Positions 1-10,239 of a stretch of 64,000 bases of DNA are shown here, piece by piece. Origin of the DNA: Mesocentrotus franciscanus (taxonomy: Eukaryota; Echinodermata; Echinoidea; Camarodonta; Strongylocentrotidae). Numbering within the stretch: the first letter of the stretch is position 1; every line of letters starts with the position of its first letter. The translations under genes were made by a program, and so were the position numbers. Below the pieces are notes generated by a model. The model was given only the letters and a program-made list of their open reading frames with translations, did no database searches and had not been told where the DNA came from. Location of the stretch: NCBI GenBank assembly GCA_037976565.1, contig CP137682.1, positions 17,739,841-17,803,840 of the forward strand, read 5' to 3'.

Positions 1-640
1 TGCGTCATATGACGCGTTTCGACGCGTTTCAGACCAAGGTTTGTCTGAACCTTGGCCTGAAACGAAAAAAAAAGAGAAAAAAAGAGAGAGGTAGAGAGTG
101 AAAGAAAAGAGAAGAAAAAAGCAGAGATAGAGAGGGAGAAGAAAAGAGAAGAAGCAACTCTGTTTTTACATCCGGGACTTGTGTGACGTAAGAGGGAAGA
201 CCCTCCGCTAATAAGCCAGTTCATAGTTGCAGTCTGAGCATGAGCAAATAAAGGTCATATATTGCAGAGCAAATTGTAAAATACACGGAGACAAAATACT
301 GCATACGTGCTCATGAAAGTTATGCAATTATTATTCATTTATGCACAAGCAGTGCACTCCATGGTACACAGGTGGCAGTATTCTTTGAAAAGGGGAAACA
401 AAGGCTATTTGTGGAGCACCTCCATTGCTGCATAATATTAGCGAGCTTTCGATTTAGGCACCCGACGTGGGCTACTACGAGTTACTGGAGCGTGGAGACG
501 TTGCGCAGCTCACGTCCGTTCCCTTCGCAGAAGTGCTTTCGATTTTTCACGACGGGGCTTTCGTCGGTCACGTGACCAATTTTTGAGATCAGGTGACTAA
601 GTCAGGTACTAAATTCACAGTGCGCGAAAATCTGATACGA
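1..640. repeat. Left arm of an inverted-repeat element
   Basis: Two blocks here recur inverted at 6206-6279. The block around 440-478 (gagctttcgatttaggcacc and flanks) matches the reverse complement of about 6206-6244 almost perfectly. The block at about 182-201 (tgacgtaagagggaaga) matches the reverse complement of 6261-6280. The left arm has about 220 extra bases between the two blocks. Short direct repeats of acgcgtttc and GA-rich tracts lie near the start. I see no gene. The arrangement suggests a foldback DNA element whose interior is the minisatellite that follows; the outer ends are not certain. Confidence 0.5.
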
Positions 641-1361
641 AGAATAACATAAGGAAAGACAGAAAGAGAGAGTGTTAGAATGATAAAAACAAAGAATAAC
701 ATAAGAGAAGGTGATAGAAGGAAGAAACAAAGAATAACATAAGGAAAGAGAAAGTGATAGAATGATAAAAACAAAAAATAACATAAGAGAAGGTGATAGA
801 AGGAAGAAACAAAGAATAACATAAGGAAAGACAGAAGGAGAAAGTGATATAAATGATAAAAACAAAGAATAACATAAGAGAAGGTGATAGAATAAAGAAA
901 CAAGGAATAACATAAGGAAAGACAGAAAGAGAAAGTGATAGAATGATATAAATAAAGAATAACATAAGAGAAAGTGATAGAAGGAAGAAACAAAGAAAAA
1001 CATAAGGAAAGACAGAAAGAGAAAGTGATAGAATGATAAAAACAAAGAATAACATAAGAGAATGTGATAGAAGGAAGAAACAAAGAATAGCATAAGGAAA
1101 GAGAAAGTGATAGAATGATAAAAACAAAGAATAACATAAGAGAAGGTGATATATAAGAAGGAAACAAAGAATAACATAAGGAAAGACAGAAAGAGAAAGT
1201 GATAGAATGATAAAAAACAAAGAATAACATAAGAGAATGTAATAGAAGCAAGAAACAAAGAATAACATAAGGAAAGACAGAAAGAGAAAGTGATAGAATG
1301 ATAAAAACATAGAATAACATTAGAGAAGGTGATAGAAGGAAGAAACAAAGAATAACATAAG
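640..1361. repeat. Minisatellite, ~90-bp unit
   Basis: About eight imperfect copies of a ~90-bp A-rich unit are built from two similar halves, each ending in aaagaataacataag. Long open frames on the minus strand (Phe/Leu/Ser-rich) are artefacts of this repeat and are not genes. The array resumes at 6081, so the retrotransposon at 1362-6080 inserted inside it. Confidence 0.85.
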
Positions 1362-1555
1362 TATAATGTGGGGTTGTTTAGCTGTATGGTTAGTACTCAA
1401 ATGAAGACACATAGAGAAACATCAGAGTTAGGTTGCAATCCAGCATGCCTGGTTATATTGTGTATAGAAGAGCCCATACACCACAGTGTACATTAACTGT
1501 GTGTATGTGTGTATAGCATGTAGCATTGAGTCAATGTATAAGATCACATATTACA
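1362..1555 (-). repeat. 3' LTR of the gypsy element
   Basis: This 194-bp copy matches 5887-6080 at all but one base. On the element strand it begins TGTAATATG and ends CATTATA, so its last dinucleotide is TA rather than the usual CA. As the downstream LTR it would supply the polyadenylation region. Confidence 0.95.
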
Positions 1556-1563
1556 TCCCCCTT
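1556..1563 (-). other. Polypurine tract
   Basis: On the element strand, AAGGGGGA lies directly against the 3' LTR. This is where the plus-strand DNA primer forms in Ty3/gypsy replication. Confidence 0.7.
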
Positions 1564-1623
1564 ACAGAAAAATAAACTGAGTCCATAATGTCCAAACTTG
1601 AAATATCCAAAGATGAAGTCCTA

Positions 1624-2740
1624 TCAAAAAGTCAATTTTTCTGGCTTCTTGATTACCCGGCCACTGCGGGTAGTCTGCTGGTTGTTGGGGCTTGGGGCAG
1701 GGGTTGGGGCAGGGGTTGGGGCAGGAAAACCTCCGATGTCGGGCGTTGGATCAAGCGTCATCTCTTCGCGTGTAGGAGGATCGGGTGTCTTCGTTACCTC
1801 CTCATCATGATGGATACGCCTGGGCTCAATATCGGCGAGGTGTTGCCGGTTTCTGCGTAGCACCCTTCCATTAGGCGTCTCAACGAGATATGACCTAGGC
1901 TCATGGCATTGCTCACGAACAGTAGCTGTTATCCAGTGACGTGATGTCTGGTCTTGGACTCTCACAAGCTGCCCAGGTGAGAGTGGTGCTAGGTCATGGG
2001 CTGATTTGTCGTGATGATACTTCTGGTTCTGCTGTCGAAACTGCATGCGATGGTTAACATCATCACGACCAGGAGTTGTTGCGGATTCGAGTTGGTAAGT
2101 TGTCCTTCATCTTCCTCCCGTAAAGAAGCTCAGCTGGGCTTGGTATGCGGCTGTCAATGGGAGTGGCACGGATACATAGTAAAGCCATGTTGGGGTCGAT
2201 ACCACTCGCTTTAGCTTTCTTGAGCGTATTCTTGACAGTTTGAATCATTCGCTCAATGAAGCCATTTGACCTGGGGTAGTGGGGCGAGGATGTAACATGG
2301 CTGAATCCCCACTGTGTAGCAAAGTCTCTGTATGTTGAGGAGTCAAAATGTCTTCCGTTGTCGCTAACGATTCTTTCTGAACTCCTTGTTCTGCGAACAC
2401 CTGACGGGTCGCATTGACTACTGCAGCACTGGTACACTCTTGAGGCATTTTCCGGATGAAAGGGAACTTCGAGAAGTAATCTGCAATGATGAGATAATTG
2501 TTCCCTTCAAAGTGAAATAAGTCTGTACCTAAGACTTGCCAGGATCGTGTAGGTATCTCGTGCTGGAGAAGAGTCTCATGGGGCTGCGAGGGCTTGTACT
2601 CTTGGCAGACTGAGCAGCCTTTCACCAGGACCTCGATATCGTCATTAATTGATTCCCAGTACACAGAAGCCTTAGCCCGAAGTCGTGTCTTCTCGATACC
2701 TTGATGACCTTCGTGAAGCTTGCTCAGTATGTACTCCTCA
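1624..2740 (-). pseudogene. Integrase region of the gypsy element, frameshifted
   Basis: Three overlapping minus-strand frames together cover an integrase. The N-terminal HHCC zinc finger has its HEGHQG motif near 2710-2720 and GCSVCQEYK near 2600. The DDE core follows: D in GTDLFHFE near 2520, D in SDNGRHFD near 2350, and E in RSNGFIERM near 2240-2265. The C-terminal part contains LSPGQLVRVQD near 1960-1980, then a Pro-rich tail ending in KKPEKLTF at 1624. The frame breaks inside the core at about 2390-2430 and again at about 2060. All three catalytic acidic residues are still present, so the damage is in reading frame and not in the active site. Confidence 0.85.
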
Positions 2741-3230
2741 TGGAGTGTGGAATAAGGATTCGTTCACCATTCAGGATCAGTCCATCCTCAACTGCAAGTT
2801 GATCTCGAAAGGCCCAGTATCTCTGCAGCTGCCGTGGTAGCTCACGTCTCTTCTCTGGCCACCCTTTCACAATCACCTTCTGTAGTGCTGCAAACTCTGC
2901 ATTCTTGGCTGTTTCCTCCTTCAACTGACTCAACCGGTCTGGAGCAAACTGTACAAAGTTGATTTGCAGGTCAAGGTGGATGTGTTCTGGAGGACCAAGA
3001 GGACGTCTGGATAGGCAGTCAGCTACTGGTACATCCTTACCAGGCTTGTAGACAATTGTCAGCTTGTATGGCTGTAGACGAAGGAGCATACGCTGGAGTC
3101 TAGGTGGAGCCGCTGCCAGGTGCTTATGCTGGATCATCTCCAGGGGCTTGTGGTCTGTCTCGACTATGAAACTTTTCCCGTACAGGAAGATGTGGAATCG
3201 TTCACAGCCGAAGACCACTGCAAGCAGCTC
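2724..3230 (-). pseudogene. RNase H C-terminal part and linker of the gypsy element
   Basis: This piece starts right after the break at about 3215 and continues the RNase H domain (VFGCERFHIFLYG, VETDHKPLE). It runs through the conserved NVADCLSR-like motif (VPVADCLSRRP) into the connector before integrase. A second break at about 2735 separates it from the integrase zinc finger, whose frame resumes immediately. Both breaks are short indels at otherwise well-conserved family positions. Confidence 0.85.
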
Positions 3231-5547
3231 GCTCTATGTTGGCGTACCTCGTCTCTGCATCACTGAGGGCCTTTGATGCAAACGCGATACCCTTTCCATC
3301 CTGCAGTAGAGTCGCTCCCAAGCCCTGCAGAGAAGCATCTACCTGCAGTACCGTAGGCTTGTTAACATCGAAATATGCCCGAGTTGCATCGTGACATACC
3401 TTGTCACGTAAATCATTGAAGGCAGTCTCGTGCGTTGGAGTCCATTGGAATTCAGCGTCCTGCTTCAAAAGACCACGTAGGCTTGCAGTCTGGGCTGAAA
3501 GATTTGGTATGAATGGGCTAAGGTAAGTTATCATACCAAGGAACTCACGAAGCTGGCTCTTGTTCTCAGGTGGAGACATTGACTTGATTGCCTCGACCTT
3601 GTGAGGATCCGGATGGACGCCATCTGCATCGTAGATCATACCGAAGAAGGAAATCTGGTTGACCTTGATGCTGCACTTGCCACTGTTGAACTGCAGACCG
3701 TACTTCACAGCTTTGGACATGAGGTGGTGCAGATTCTGATCGTGCTCTGCTTCACTCTTGCCGAACACAACAATATCGTCAGCGATCCCTATTGTGCCGG
3801 GGCAACCTTCGAGGATTTCGTCCATTCGCTGCTGGAATACATCCTGAGACATTGCTAGACCGAAAGGCATCCTGAGATATCTGTACCGTCCAAAGGGACT
3901 GTTGAAGGTAGTTAGAAGTGAACTGTCATGGTCGAGCTTGATAGACCAATAACCGTTCTTGGCATCGAGTTTGCTGAAGTGTCGAGCACCTGATAGCTTG
4001 TGTATCACCTCATCTGTCGTGATAGTGCGATAATGGCAACGTCGAATAGCTCGGTTGAGATCCTTGGGATCCAAGCAGACCCGGAGTTTGCCATTCGACT
4101 TCCTTGAAACAGCGATGCTGCTGACCCATGCTGAAGGCTCAATGACTTTAGTGATCACGCCATTACCTTCCATGTCATCAAACTCACGCTTCAGTTCATC
4201 TCGTAGGTGGATTGGGCACCGTCTAGGAGCATGGACAACAGGCTGAACGTCTGGATCAAGAACAATATGATATTCTCCTGGGAAGTTGCCAATTTTGTCA
4301 AACTGGTCTGGATACCGCCTTACTAGGTCATCAGTAGAGCTTATCTGTGCTGAATGCTTGATCTCGTTGATGCGTGTGTGTAGAGTAAGCAGCTTCAGTT
4401 TCAATCCTGTATCACATCCAATGATCGCTGGACCCCTGGACTCTACGATGTAGAATGTAGCATAGAGCCAAGTTGAGTTGTTGAAACGACAGGGCAGTCT
4501 CACTGAACCGTAGTGCATCACTGGTGTTTCGTTGTAAGCGAACAGCCGTGCACTTGAATTATGCACTGATTGAGGGTGAGGAACTCCATCCTTAGTGAGA
4601 TGGCCAGGATACATCCCACGAAACATCCGAAGAGGAAGTGTGTTGCCCTCCGCACCGGAGTCAACCTTCGAACGCAGTTTCATTATGGTTCTCTCATCCC
4701 GTCTGACTTCCACATACGCTATTGTTAGGTCGTCCCTGTCATCCACCTCCACAGCACTGATACCTGACACAATAATTCGATTGAATGACAGGACATCCAC
4801 TGCGTCATTCAGTAGTGGGACCGCTGCTGCTGCCTCAATACTGTTGGTGCTGTGGATGGAGTGCACCTGCTTGCCTCCACGATGTGGCGTAGCGTATTTA
4901 GCTTTCTGCTTCCACTTCTGGGTACTTGAAGCTGGAGATCTCCCAGACCGCTGTGTACTTGGAGCTGGAGACCGACAAACACTCCTCCAGTGATTCAACT
5001 TTCCACAGCTGTTACACTTGGTGCCATAAGCCGGACATGCTTCCCGTGGACTGCGAGCATGATTACCACCACAATTAGGACACTTGTTACTAGTGTTAGT
5101 CTTCCGACGAACTACATCAATCGATGCAGGCTGAATATGTGTCTGTACTTGCGCTAGTTGAGCCATGTGCATCTGTGATGCTTCAAATGTTCTACTCAGC
5201 TCAAGCATCTGTGTAAGAGTGAGGGACTTGTTCTTCCCTAGAAGATCTTTCTGGAGCTCAGGATATCTAGTGCCTGTGATGAACTGCTCAATGATGCGTT
5301 CTTGGAGCTCAGTGTCATCACGAAATTCACAGTCATATGCCTGCAGCTTCAGACGCGAGATATAGTCATCTGCACTTTCCCTCTCCTTCTGCACATATTT
5401 CTGAAGGTATAGCCTAGCTACACGGAAATTTGCCCTTGGCCTCAGTTGTGTCTCAAACTTCTCCCAAACAACAGTTGGATTCTTCTTATCTTCACCTTCC
5501 AGACCCCACGAGTTGTAAAGCTTGATACCCGTGGCACCAGTGAACAA
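3202..5547 (-). pseudogene. Gag (C-terminal part), protease, reverse transcriptase and RNase H start
   Basis: This single open frame of 781 codons reads in family order. A retrotransposon gag domain occupies about residues 10-140. A paired zinc knuckle follows (CPNCGGNH and CNSCGKLNHW, near 4980-5080). The aspartic protease site VDSGAEGN lies near 4655-4675. The reverse transcriptase has KLRVCLDPKDLNRAI near 4050-4100, LRMPFGL near 3860, and the catalytic IADDIVVFG near 3765-3795. RNase H begins with VDASLQGLGATLLQDG near 3300-3350. The apparent ATG is internal: gag upstream lies in another frame. The frame is lost inside RNase H at about 3215. Confidence 0.9.
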
Positions 5548-5684
5548 AGAACATGATCCACTTGCTTACCAATCGCAACATTCTTGACTGAGAAGTATAA
5601 GTCACACTGCTGATGAAAAATCTTAACAGCATTGGCTCTGTCGGGGTCTTCCCAATTCATGCGGGGTGTAAATGATTCATTCAT
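5442..5684 (-). pseudogene. Gag N-terminus of the gypsy element
   Basis: The likely authentic gag start is the ATG at 5684 (MNESFTPRMNWEDPDRANAV). It lies about 190 bases inside the 5' LTR. The reading frame is productive to about 5540, where it shifts relative to the long gag-pol frame; the remaining codons to 5442 are out of frame. This is one of at least four frame disruptions. Confidence 0.75.
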
Positions 5685-5875
5685 AGTTCATACCAGCTAC
5701 TCAAACTCCAATAGTAATGCAAATGTCAATGCACATTTTACTTACAGTAAAACCATCTCATGGGACTGTAGAAAGGAGCACCTGTTGATCCAATGACAGT
5801 GTGTCAATAAGATGGCCTCCAAAATCTCTCCAAAATGATGCAAAGTTCACAAATATTGTCCAGTAGGTTCTATAT

Positions 5876-5886
5876 CGCTGCCACCA
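5876..5886 (-). other. Primer binding site, tRNA-Leu type
   Basis: On the element strand TGGTGGCAGCG follows the 5' LTR with no gap. It is complementary to the 3' end (CGCTGCCA plus CCA) of animal tRNA-Leu (AAG/TAG type) over 11 bases. Base 12 departs from that tRNA as I remember it. Confidence 0.65.
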
Positions 5887-6080
5887 TATAATGTGGGGTT
5901 GTTTAGCTGTATGGTTAGTACTCAAATGAAGACACATAGAGAAACATCAGAGTTATGTTGCAATCCAGCATGCCTGGTTATATTGTGTATAGAAGAGCCC
6001 ATACACCACAGTGTACATTAACTGTGTGTATGTGTGTATAGCATGTAGCATTGAGTCAATGTATAAGATCACATATTACA
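5887..6080 (-). repeat. 5' LTR of the gypsy element
   Basis: This is the 194-bp partner of 1362-1555, differing at one base. It would carry the promoter in the minus orientation. The primer site abuts its inner edge. Confidence 0.95.
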
Positions 6081-6085
6081 ATAAG

Positions 6086-6300
6086 GAAAGTCAGAAAGAG
6101 AAAGGGGATTCACGGAAAATGCCTCCGACTCCAGTCGTGTGATTTGGAAGGGAACGTGGGACCAGAAGCTCGCACATGCGCAGTGGATAGATATGACGTC
6201 ACGCGTCGTAGCCCACGTCGGGTGCCTAAATCGAAAGCTCGCTATTATGATGGGATCGTGTCTTCCCTCTTACGTCACAGACCTTAGGCCGAAAACGATT
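6086..6300. repeat. Right arm of the inverted-repeat element
   Basis: A short continuation of the minisatellite (gaaagtcagaaagagaaag) is followed by unique sequence and the inverted copies of the left-arm blocks described at 1-640. Paired with those blocks, it brackets the minisatellite and the retrotransposon. Confidence 0.5.
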
Positions 6301-7032
6301 GTCTCACATTCTCTCTTCGAGTCGCTCGTGGAGTCTTGTTTAAATGATTGCTTTTTAGTGTCAGTGGTGTTTTCAAATCATTAATTGAATTGAATCTTGT
6401 ATATGAAGTGCATGTTAAACTGGCATAATATTCTAAATTTGTTGAATTTCATTGATTGTAATGTTTTTCTTCTCCATCCTCCTTTAAAGAAAACCTAACC
6501 CCAAGGAATAACATTAGTTGTTCTGAGAGATCTATTGCATTCTTACCCATCTATCTACAAGATTTCCCAACAAAGTGGATGAGAAAGGCATAAAGCAAGA
6601 ATAAAGTACAGTTTCTCAGCAAGACATGGGCAACGCCATTTTCTTGATAGCATGACGTACTATGCGAAGTCGTTTATCAACTAAATGTATTCAAATGTAT
6701 GGATGTTTCCTTCCCAGGTGTTTGTGGTGTTGAATCATTTCATTCACCTGCTATTATCCTTTGTATTCCAATTGCCAGAACGCAAATTGCATAAATAAGT
6801 TGGTACTGTTCTGGGGTGAAGGTTTCGCATATATGAAATAGATTTTTCAACCGCTATATTTTAGTATTTTTAAATAAATGATTTACAATTGTTACCCTAT
6901 GATATATTTTCACCAGATGTAATTTTTACCTTCTCGGCTATGATTTTCCCTCATTGAATAGTAAAGGTTTTGTTACTGAATAAAAAAAAGTCTTTCCATT
7001 TAAAGCTTGGTGCATGATACATGTACAACTTC
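6301..7032. other. Intergenic, nothing recognised
   Basis: AT-rich sequence without a credible coding frame, repeat or RNA gene that I can recognise. Confidence 0.5.
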
Positions 7033-7033
7033 G

Positions 7034-7198
7034 CCTGGGCCCCGTTGCATAAAACTTACCATTGATGGTAACTTTGCCATCAATGGCAACTACCATGGTA
7101 ACAGGGCTCAACAGCCAATCAAAATTAAGGTTTTCCTAGTAGTTACCATTGATGGCAAAATTACCATCAATGGTAAGTTTTGTGCAATGGGGCCCTGG
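7034..7198. mobile_element. Foldback MITE flanked by CCTGG
   Basis: The 155-bp element 7039-7193 begins GCCCCGTTGCATAAAACTTA and ends with the inverted counterpart TTGTGCAATGGGGC. The arms contain the inverted blocks taccattgatggtaa and ttaccatcaatggtaa. Five-base CCTGG direct repeats flank it (7034-7038, 7194-7198). It resembles the elements at 34856, 41942 and 46412, which share the (T)TGCATAAAACTT or TTCATAAAACTT terminus. Confidence 0.8.
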
Positions 7199-7364
7199 TA
7201 CGTCACATTTTCAAGAAAATGGCTGCGCCCATGTCATAATAAAAGGCTTAAATCATGCCAAGAAATCTTCATTTATTTATCTCTTGTACACGTTCGTAAG
7301 ATTTATTGCACATCAAAAGGCAGGAATTCATCTCGTTTTTCAGAATACCTACACTTATTCTTTG

Positions 7365-7615
7365 GGATTAGGTTTCCTTTAAGTGCTAAACATACAATTT
7401 CAGGGACAAGAAATTTAATGAAACACATTTCGGTATGCTAAACCTGGCCAAAAAGCCGAAATGGCCGCCATTTTTCGAAATGGCAGCCATATAAAACAGA
7501 TACTTTCCCATAACTCCGCTTCTAAATAACATAGAGATTTGATTTTAAGTGCTAAACATACATTTTCTGGGGCCAGGAATCCATTGAAATACATTTCAAT
7601 AAGCTAAACCTGAGT
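7365..7615. repeat. Imperfect direct repeat, ~80 bp, two copies
   Basis: The text around aagtgctaaacataca...gctaaacctg occurs at about 7380-7455 and again at about 7548-7615, roughly 165 bases apart and about 75 percent alike. Between them is a short inverted stretch built on atggccgccat. No gene is visible. Confidence 0.45.
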
Positions 7616-7689
7616 AAAAAGCACCCAATTTCTTTTAAATAAGTTGAGAAATTGTCAGTTAATAGAAACTCTGAAAGTGTGGTATGATT

Positions 7690-8640
7690 ATAGGTCTGTA
7701 ATGTTAACAGAATAAATCTAAATAGATATCATTTGCAGGACTGCATATGGTGGAACAAAAATGTGAGCTTAAGACACAGACCTTACTACTATTATCATGC
7801 GTGGTATGAAAGAGGTATCGTTAATATCAATCATTTGTATAGAGACTCTAATCTGGGGAAGACATTTGAAGATCTTGTAATTGAATTTGATATTCCCTTG
7901 AAAGATCGTCGAAAATATGATTCGTTAATGAATGCGATATATTTGGATTGGTTTTGAACCCTCAAGATGTGGAGGAGGATATTTTTCAGAAATTGTCTCC
8001 GAGCTGGTGAGCAAATTGAAAGTGCCTAGATATGCATGTTCTTTATTACGTAAAAGAAACATTTCCTCACAACAAAAGATTGAAATGAAATGGGAGTTTT
8101 GGTTTGGTTTTGATAGAAACGAAGATGAGTGGTCAAGGATACACAAAAATAATTATAATTGTACTATTGAAACTCAACTAAGATCCTTTTATTTCAAGTT
8201 ATTTCACCATGCTGTAGCCTTAAATGCATTTTTAATTCAAAAGTAGAAGGAGTGATTCTCCAATGTGTTATTTCTGTAAAAAGTTCCCCGAGACCTTGAA
8301 ACATATGGAAAGAACTGACTGATTATATTGACTATAGGATTAATGAGTCCACAATATAATGCAGATTTTAGTTATGTCTTTGGTGTTGACATTGGCAGTA
8401 AACATGACAAATGTATAACTTATTTTCTCTGTTATAAATTTTATGTTATTAGATGTAAATTTAGCAAACTAACCTAAATTTTCAAGGTATTACAAAGTGT
8501 TGGTAAAAATATTGAATTCCTCTGAAACTGTTTGATCTTATAAAAAGATGTTATAGGAATATTTTTAACCAATCTCCACTGCTGAAATACAGATATTTTT
8601 TTTTTAGTAAATTAAACAGTAATTAATAAATCAATTATTA
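7690..8640 (+). pseudogene. Decayed 3' end of a LINE reverse transcriptase ORF2
   Basis: Successive plus-strand frames read like the C-terminal region after the reverse transcriptase in L1/Tx1-type LINEs. The first carries WYERGIVNINHLYRD and LMNAIYLDW (7733-7957). The next frame carries KWEFWFG and RSFYFKLFHHAVALNAFL (7932-8246). A CYFCKKFPETLKHM zinc-knuckle-like motif follows near 8261-8305. Beyond that, at about 8395-8460, are decayed hydrophobic and basic codons. Frames change at about 7950, 8245 and 8305, so it is a dead 5'-truncated copy. The clade is inferred from the motif pattern only. Confidence 0.72.
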
Positions 8641-9190
8641 GTTCCAAGCTGCCTGTATATAAAACAGCCCCTGGTGTTGTTTACTAGCGCCATCTACTGT
8701 CGTATATGGTCCTTGGTATAATCGATGTAGAAACTGTGTTACGTCTCGGCGCAAGCCTCGACACCGCGGTGACCTCGCTGAGCGGGGAAGGGACTGTATT
8801 CGCATGGCTTATATCCATGGTACAGTGTGTGTCTGTGTAGTGTATGAATCAGATACACATCTCCGTTGCCGTTCAATATGCACAATGCATAGACCTACGT
8901 GATTAGTAGGTCCATGGTAAAACCACTCTCTTGGTAAACTTCCCCTCTTCGGCAACCGTCTGCCTCTAGTCTCAGCTTCGACTGATCAGCTCTTGGATCA
9001 ATATACATGTATAATAGATAAGTTTCCAGTAGGCCTACGGGATACATGAACTCTTATTATTTGTTCAATTCTTATGTCTGAAATGTATTCAGGAAAGAAT
9101 ATCGGAAAGAAAGCAATATGAAAATGAATGACCACAAAATCGTTCAGATATAGGCCTACATGTAAGAAATACAAGAAATATGTCTATCTA
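8641..9190. other. Intergenic, nothing recognised
   Basis: Mixed sequence, with a modest GC rise around 8730-8790. No credible reading frame, RNA gene or repeat was recognised. Confidence 0.45.
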
Positions 9191-9194
9191 GATA

Positions 9195-9262
9195 GTCTCC
9201 TCTCTTTCTCTCTCTCTCTCTCTCTGTCTCTCTCTTATTTCTCTCCCTCTCCCTCTCTCTTT
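9195..9262. repeat. CT microsatellite
   Basis: Interrupted run of tctctc and ccctct. Confidence 0.9.
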
Positions 9263-9276
9263 CCTAAAACACGGTG

Positions 9277-9657
9277 GTTTGTTTGGCGCTAGTTCAGAAT
9301 CATATCTAGACTTCGACCCCTAACTCCGGCGTGAAGCTGAAGATACCCTACTAAAACATACCAAAAATCAACTAAATCTTCATCGATTGTTCAAATAATG
9401 GTCATGATTTAAAAGCCGTTATGTTTCTTACCTGTTTTTTGTCAATTTTCTTATCTTTTGAGGAGTATTTTTCTGAAAAATGAACACTTTAGTATACACT
9501 TTCTCACAGGTTTCACGGCAAACCGCTGCACAATACATGGTGGGTTGCGTGCGGTCGAGCGCCTGCGTGAAGTTATCTACCGTAATACTTAGGGTATCTC
9601 CACCCCGGAGTTACGGGTCGAAATTTGGATATGATTCTGAACTAGCGTCGTTTGTTT
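9277..9657. mobile_element. 365-bp inverted-repeat MITE with 8-bp target duplication
   Basis: The element 9285-9649 has terminal inverted repeats of about 60 bp: GGCGCTAGTTCAGAATCATA at the left and GACGCTAGTTCAGAATCATA read inward from the right. Identical 8-bp gtttgttt direct repeats lie at 9277-9284 and 9650-9657. An 8-bp duplication fits the hAT superfamily, although the termini lack the common CAG start. A related, more decayed copy lies at about 24198-24600. Confidence 0.82.
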
Positions 9658-9719
9658 TTTCCTGTACCGTTTGGATTATAACCAATTATATTTCACCGCG
9701 TCTCTCTCTCGATCTCTCT

Positions 9720-9932
9720 CCGAAATATTATAGGCCCTTATTATCATTGTCATATATATCATCCTCATCTACATGCATAACCCAAACCCACAAAAATATA
9801 TGGTCACTTCACGCAAATGAGAATTTCTATCGTTTTTGTGATTATATCATTATCCTTGTCATATCATCAACATCTACATAACCCCATCAAAAAACAAATA
9901 TGGTTCTTAATTTCACGGTAATGAGAACGTAC
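9720..9932. repeat. ~100-bp tandem repeat, left part of a split array
   Basis: About two copies of a unit containing caaatgagaa, tatcgtttttgtgatta, atcatcctcatctacat and cccaaacccacaaaaata. The same unit resumes at 13970-14170, so the intervening 4 kb probably expanded or inserted within this array. Confidence 0.65.
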
Positions 9933-10239
9933 ATGTTTTTCCGGGATTTGACCACCGAAATACAATTCAAACGTGGTTTATTTCTAATTCGATACCAGTA
10001 ATTTACAAATGTTGCTGAAATGACATGATTTTCCTGGATTGTTCGCACTTTTTTTTATAATTTATACTTTTGTATGCGTTTGTTGGAAAATGACTCATTC
10101 CCAAATTTACAGACGGGCAAAAAAATATGCTTATTTAGAGCATTCATGTCAGGACCTGCGGAACGGCGGTGCTCGGGGGGGGGCTCGAACCCCTCACCTT
10201 TTTGAAAAAGAGTAATAGAAAGAAAGAAAGAATAACGAC
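9933..10239. other. Intergenic, nothing recognised
   Basis: AT-rich sequence with a short gaaagaaagaaag run just before the next array. A stretch near 10175-10195 on the minus strand reads like a tRNA B box but has no A box. Confidence 0.4.

Larger units (their letters stand above)
1357..6085 (-). mobile_element. Ty3/gypsy LTR retrotransposon, Mag/SURL-like, defective
   Basis: Two 194-bp LTRs (1362-1555 and 5887-6080) bound 4.3 kb of gag-pol in the minus orientation, and 5-bp ataag target duplications sit at 1357-1361 and 6081-6085. Domain order is gag, zinc knuckle, protease, reverse transcriptase, RNase H, integrase, which is the Ty3/gypsy order. The paired-knuckle gag, the lack of a chromodomain and the tRNA-Leu-type primer site fit the Mag clade that includes sea urchin SURL elements; that clade call is inference. 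The LTRs differ at one position (g at left, t at right, in cagagtta[g/t]gttg), implying recent insertion, yet the coding region has at least four reading-frame breaks. It cannot make its own proteins as it stands. Confidence 0.93.

Noticed and set aside
589..1348. Three long Phe/Leu/Ser-rich minus-strand frames of 211-248 codons
   Set aside because: They lie wholly in the ~90-bp minisatellite, and all three frames stay open because the repeat lacks stops. They are not proteins.
10160..10200. Possible tRNA gene: minus-strand ggttcgagcccc matches a B box
   Set aside because: No A box at the right distance, no cloverleaf, and the region is a poly-C/G run.
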